Source: Ruminococcus sp.
Lineage (GTDB): Bacteria; Bacillota; Clostridia; Oscillospirales; Ruminococcaceae
Length of the DNA stretch: 15,339 nt
Direction: 5' to 3'
Assembly (NCBI GenBank): GCA_024697705.1
Contig: JAILFF010000076.1
Location: 1-15,339, forward strand
Numbering within the stretch: the stretch's first letter is position 1; each line of letters opens with the position of its first letter. The notes below the pieces were generated by a model. That model was not told the origin of the DNA. It was given only the letters and a program-made list of their open reading frames with translations, and made no database searches. Shown here one piece after another: positions 14,042-15,339 of the stretch. A program made the position numbers and the translations under genes.

Positions 14042-14131
14042 CGCAAAGTAAGGTCAGACCCAAAGTCCCGGGAAGTGGGTGCCCTCACTTTGCGTCTATA
14101 TCTTTTATCCTTTATCTCTTATCTTTTATCT
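14042..14131. repeat. Diverged copy of the interspersed repeat, with TATCTTTTATC tail
   Basis: CGCAAAGTAAGG (14042-14053) faces CCCTCACTTTGCG (14082-14094) as an inverted repeat around CAAAGTCCCGGGAAG. This recalls the AAAGTGAGGGC...AAAGTCTTAGGAAG repeat at 842-917. A TATCTTTTATC tract (14097-14131) follows, as at 1456-1490, and runs up to the stop codon of the next gene. The hairpin could also act as that gene's transcription end. Confidence 0.75.
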
Positions 14132-15172
14132 TTAAAAATCCAGCCGCCTGAAAATATCCTCCAGCGTGTCCTTTTTCAGATCAGCACCCTCGAATATTTT
14201 CTGTTCCGCCGTATAGAGCACTTTTCCGCCGCCGATAAAATGCACCCTGCACTCCGCGCCCGAAAACATCGCGTCGATATTCTTGATGTCGCTCTGCGCC
14301 TCAAAAATGAACACCGGATACTGCTGCAAACGCCCTATCTCGGTACGGTATTCCGCAGCTTTTCGCTGTACCTCGGGGTCGATTCCCGGCTCGGAATAAA
14401 GTATACCCGCGATAGCGCCCGTCTCCGCAAAAGCCTTCGTCACGCTGTTGTCGAGTATCGCGTCAAGGCTCGCGGAGGTGTACTCGTAATGAACGACCGT
14501 GATGCACCCCTGCGCCCGCAGCGCCCGTACTGCTTCAAGACAGTCGTCGCTGACGCCGTCGTATCTTACGGAGGTCACAAGATTGTCGATCTCGCTCGTG
14601 CGGCTGATGACCTCCCTCGTCAGACGGCGCGGGTTCACGAAGAAAATGAACGCACAATCCGAGAATCGGCACGCGGTCTCAAGCAGCTCGGGATAGACGT
14701 CGCTTTTGCATATCACCGCGTAGATGAAGATGCCGAGCTTCATGCCCTGCTCGATAGCTGACTCTATCTCGCCGAGACTCAGCGAATCGGGCTGATCCGT
14801 GATGGTAAATGTTATCAGAAAAGGCAGGTGACAGCCAAGCTCCGCCTGCTTTTCACGCAGGATACGCGCTCCCGAAGTGCAGCCGTTGTAGCCGAAATTC
14901 AGCCCGAAGGTCACGAGCTTTTCGTGGTCGATCTCGTTCGTCATATTCTCTGCGAGGGTGAAATAGGCGCTGTCCTCGTTTGAAAGATAGTGCTGTGTTA
15001 TGTCGAATATCTCCCGCTGATTGCAGCCCTCGGCGAAGTTAAGCCCGAGATCGACAAGGTTCCGCACGGAGCGCTTTGGGTCGGTCTGTATATCGCTCAG
15101 AGCCTTGCGGATAGTGGTCTTTAACAGAGCCTTTGTTATTTTTTCGTTTTTTATGCCGAATTCCATTGACAT
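14132..15172 (-). CDS. Conserved-looking soluble protein of unknown function
   Basis: A 346-residue cytoplasmic protein without signal peptide or membrane segment. I cannot assign a function. Alternating hydrophobic strands and amphipathic helices from about residue 85 to 310 (such as LPFLITFTI, IFIYAVICKS, CAFIFFVNP, CITVVHYEY, AIAGILYSE, PVFIFEA) suggest a TIM-barrel-like alpha/beta fold. The order recalls radical-SAM barrels, but the CxxxCxxC cluster motif is absent; its cysteines (for example Cys50, Cys98, Cys114) are scattered. The N-terminal about 80 residues look helical (TTIRKALSDIQTDPKRSVRN, then LVDLGLNFAEG). The start at 15172 has GGGGAG seven bases upstream. Its leader carries a strong inverted repeat, and the stop lies inside an interspersed repeat. 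No operon partner is in the window. Confidence 0.72.
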   Translation of the reverse strand: MSMEFGIKNEKITKALLKTTIRKALSDIQTDPKRSVRNLVDLGLNFAEGCNQREIFDITQHYLSNEDSAYFTLAENMTNEIDHEKLVTFGLNFGYNGCTSGARILREKQAELGCHLPFLITFTITDQPDSLSLGEIESAIEQGMKLGIFIYAVICKSDVYPELLETACRFSDCAFIFFVNPRRLTREVISRTSEIDNLVTSVRYDGVSDDCLEAVRALRAQGCITVVHYEYTSASLDAILDNSVTKAFAETGAIAGILYSEPGIDPEVQRKAAEYRTEIGRLQQYPVFIFEAQSDIKNIDAMFSGAECRVHFIGGGKVLYTAEQKIFEGADLKKDTLEDIFRRLDF

Positions 15173-15183
15173 GGCTTATCTCC

Positions 15184-15280
15184 CCGTTAGGTAAGTATAG
15201 GATACACCGCACAAAGACCGCCTGACGGCTTTGCGCACAATCTGCTTGCACGCAATCTTTGTGCGTTGTATCCTTAACGG
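15184..15280. repeat. Long inverted repeat in the leader of the unknown-function gene
   Basis: GGATACACCGCACAAAGA (15200-15217) pairs with TCTTTGTGCGTTGTATCC (15256-15273) with one mismatch, and outer bases CCGTTA (15184-15189) match TAACGG (15275-15280). It lies 12 bases upstream of the ATG at 15172 and would include or approach the ribosome binding site if transcribed. No known riboswitch was recognised. It may be a regulatory leader or a small palindromic repeat. Confidence 0.75.
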
Positions 15281-15339
15281 CTGACGGCTGTCGGCTGCCA
15301 TATTGAGGAATTAATTTTTGTAAATTAATTATATATTAC

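Overview
The window looks like a piece of a Clostridia (Firmicutes) chromosome, most likely Oscillospiraceae and possibly Ruminococcus. This is inferred from strong AGGAGG-type ribosome binding sites, consensus TTGACA/TATAAT promoters, a YtrA-type GntR regulator, a Bacillus-like AraR, WXG100-like secretion features and many intergenic palindromic repeats. No marker gene fixes the genus. All genes lie on the minus strand except a two-gene operon at 5784-8076.

Layout. (1) 1-743: start of a ytr-like ABC transporter operon, with a YtrA-type regulator overlapping the ATPase gene and a promoter embedded in two palindromic operators. (2) 744-1560: non-coding DNA dominated by a long nested palindromic element and short interspersed repeats. 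(3) 1566-5462: a pentose (arabinose) locus with an FGGY sugar kinase (probable AraK-type L-ribulokinase), an AraC-family regulator without a receiver domain, and a clear AraR. Shared TTGT-N4-ACAA-like sites lie at the kinase and araR promoters. (4) 5614-8147: plus-strand operon of a cytidine-deaminase-fold protein with an odd charged tail, followed by a membrane dCACHE-like sensor whose GGDEF domain has lost a key metal ligand. A strong terminator follows.

(5) 8151-12213: from one good promoter, an O-antigen-ligase-like polytopic protein and ruvX, then a 648-residue protein with an N-terminal Mbeg1/DUF2974-like lipase domain, a Gly/Ser/His linker and a C-terminal WXG100/LXG-like helical domain. 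That order is the reverse arrangement known from the type VII secreted lipase TslA. No immunity or partner gene is visible beside it. (6) 12249-13737: an S24-peptidase XRE repressor followed by a CPBP intramembrane protease, in one operon. (7) 13781-13994: tRNA-Leu(CAG) with its own promoter and terminator. (8) 14042-15339: a second, diverged copy of the interspersed repeat, a conserved-looking protein of unknown function, and a long inverted repeat in its leader.

The best candidates for something not well described are the reverse-domain lipase, the deaminase-fold/degenerate-GGDEF pair, and the covarying palindromic element at 1021-1334.
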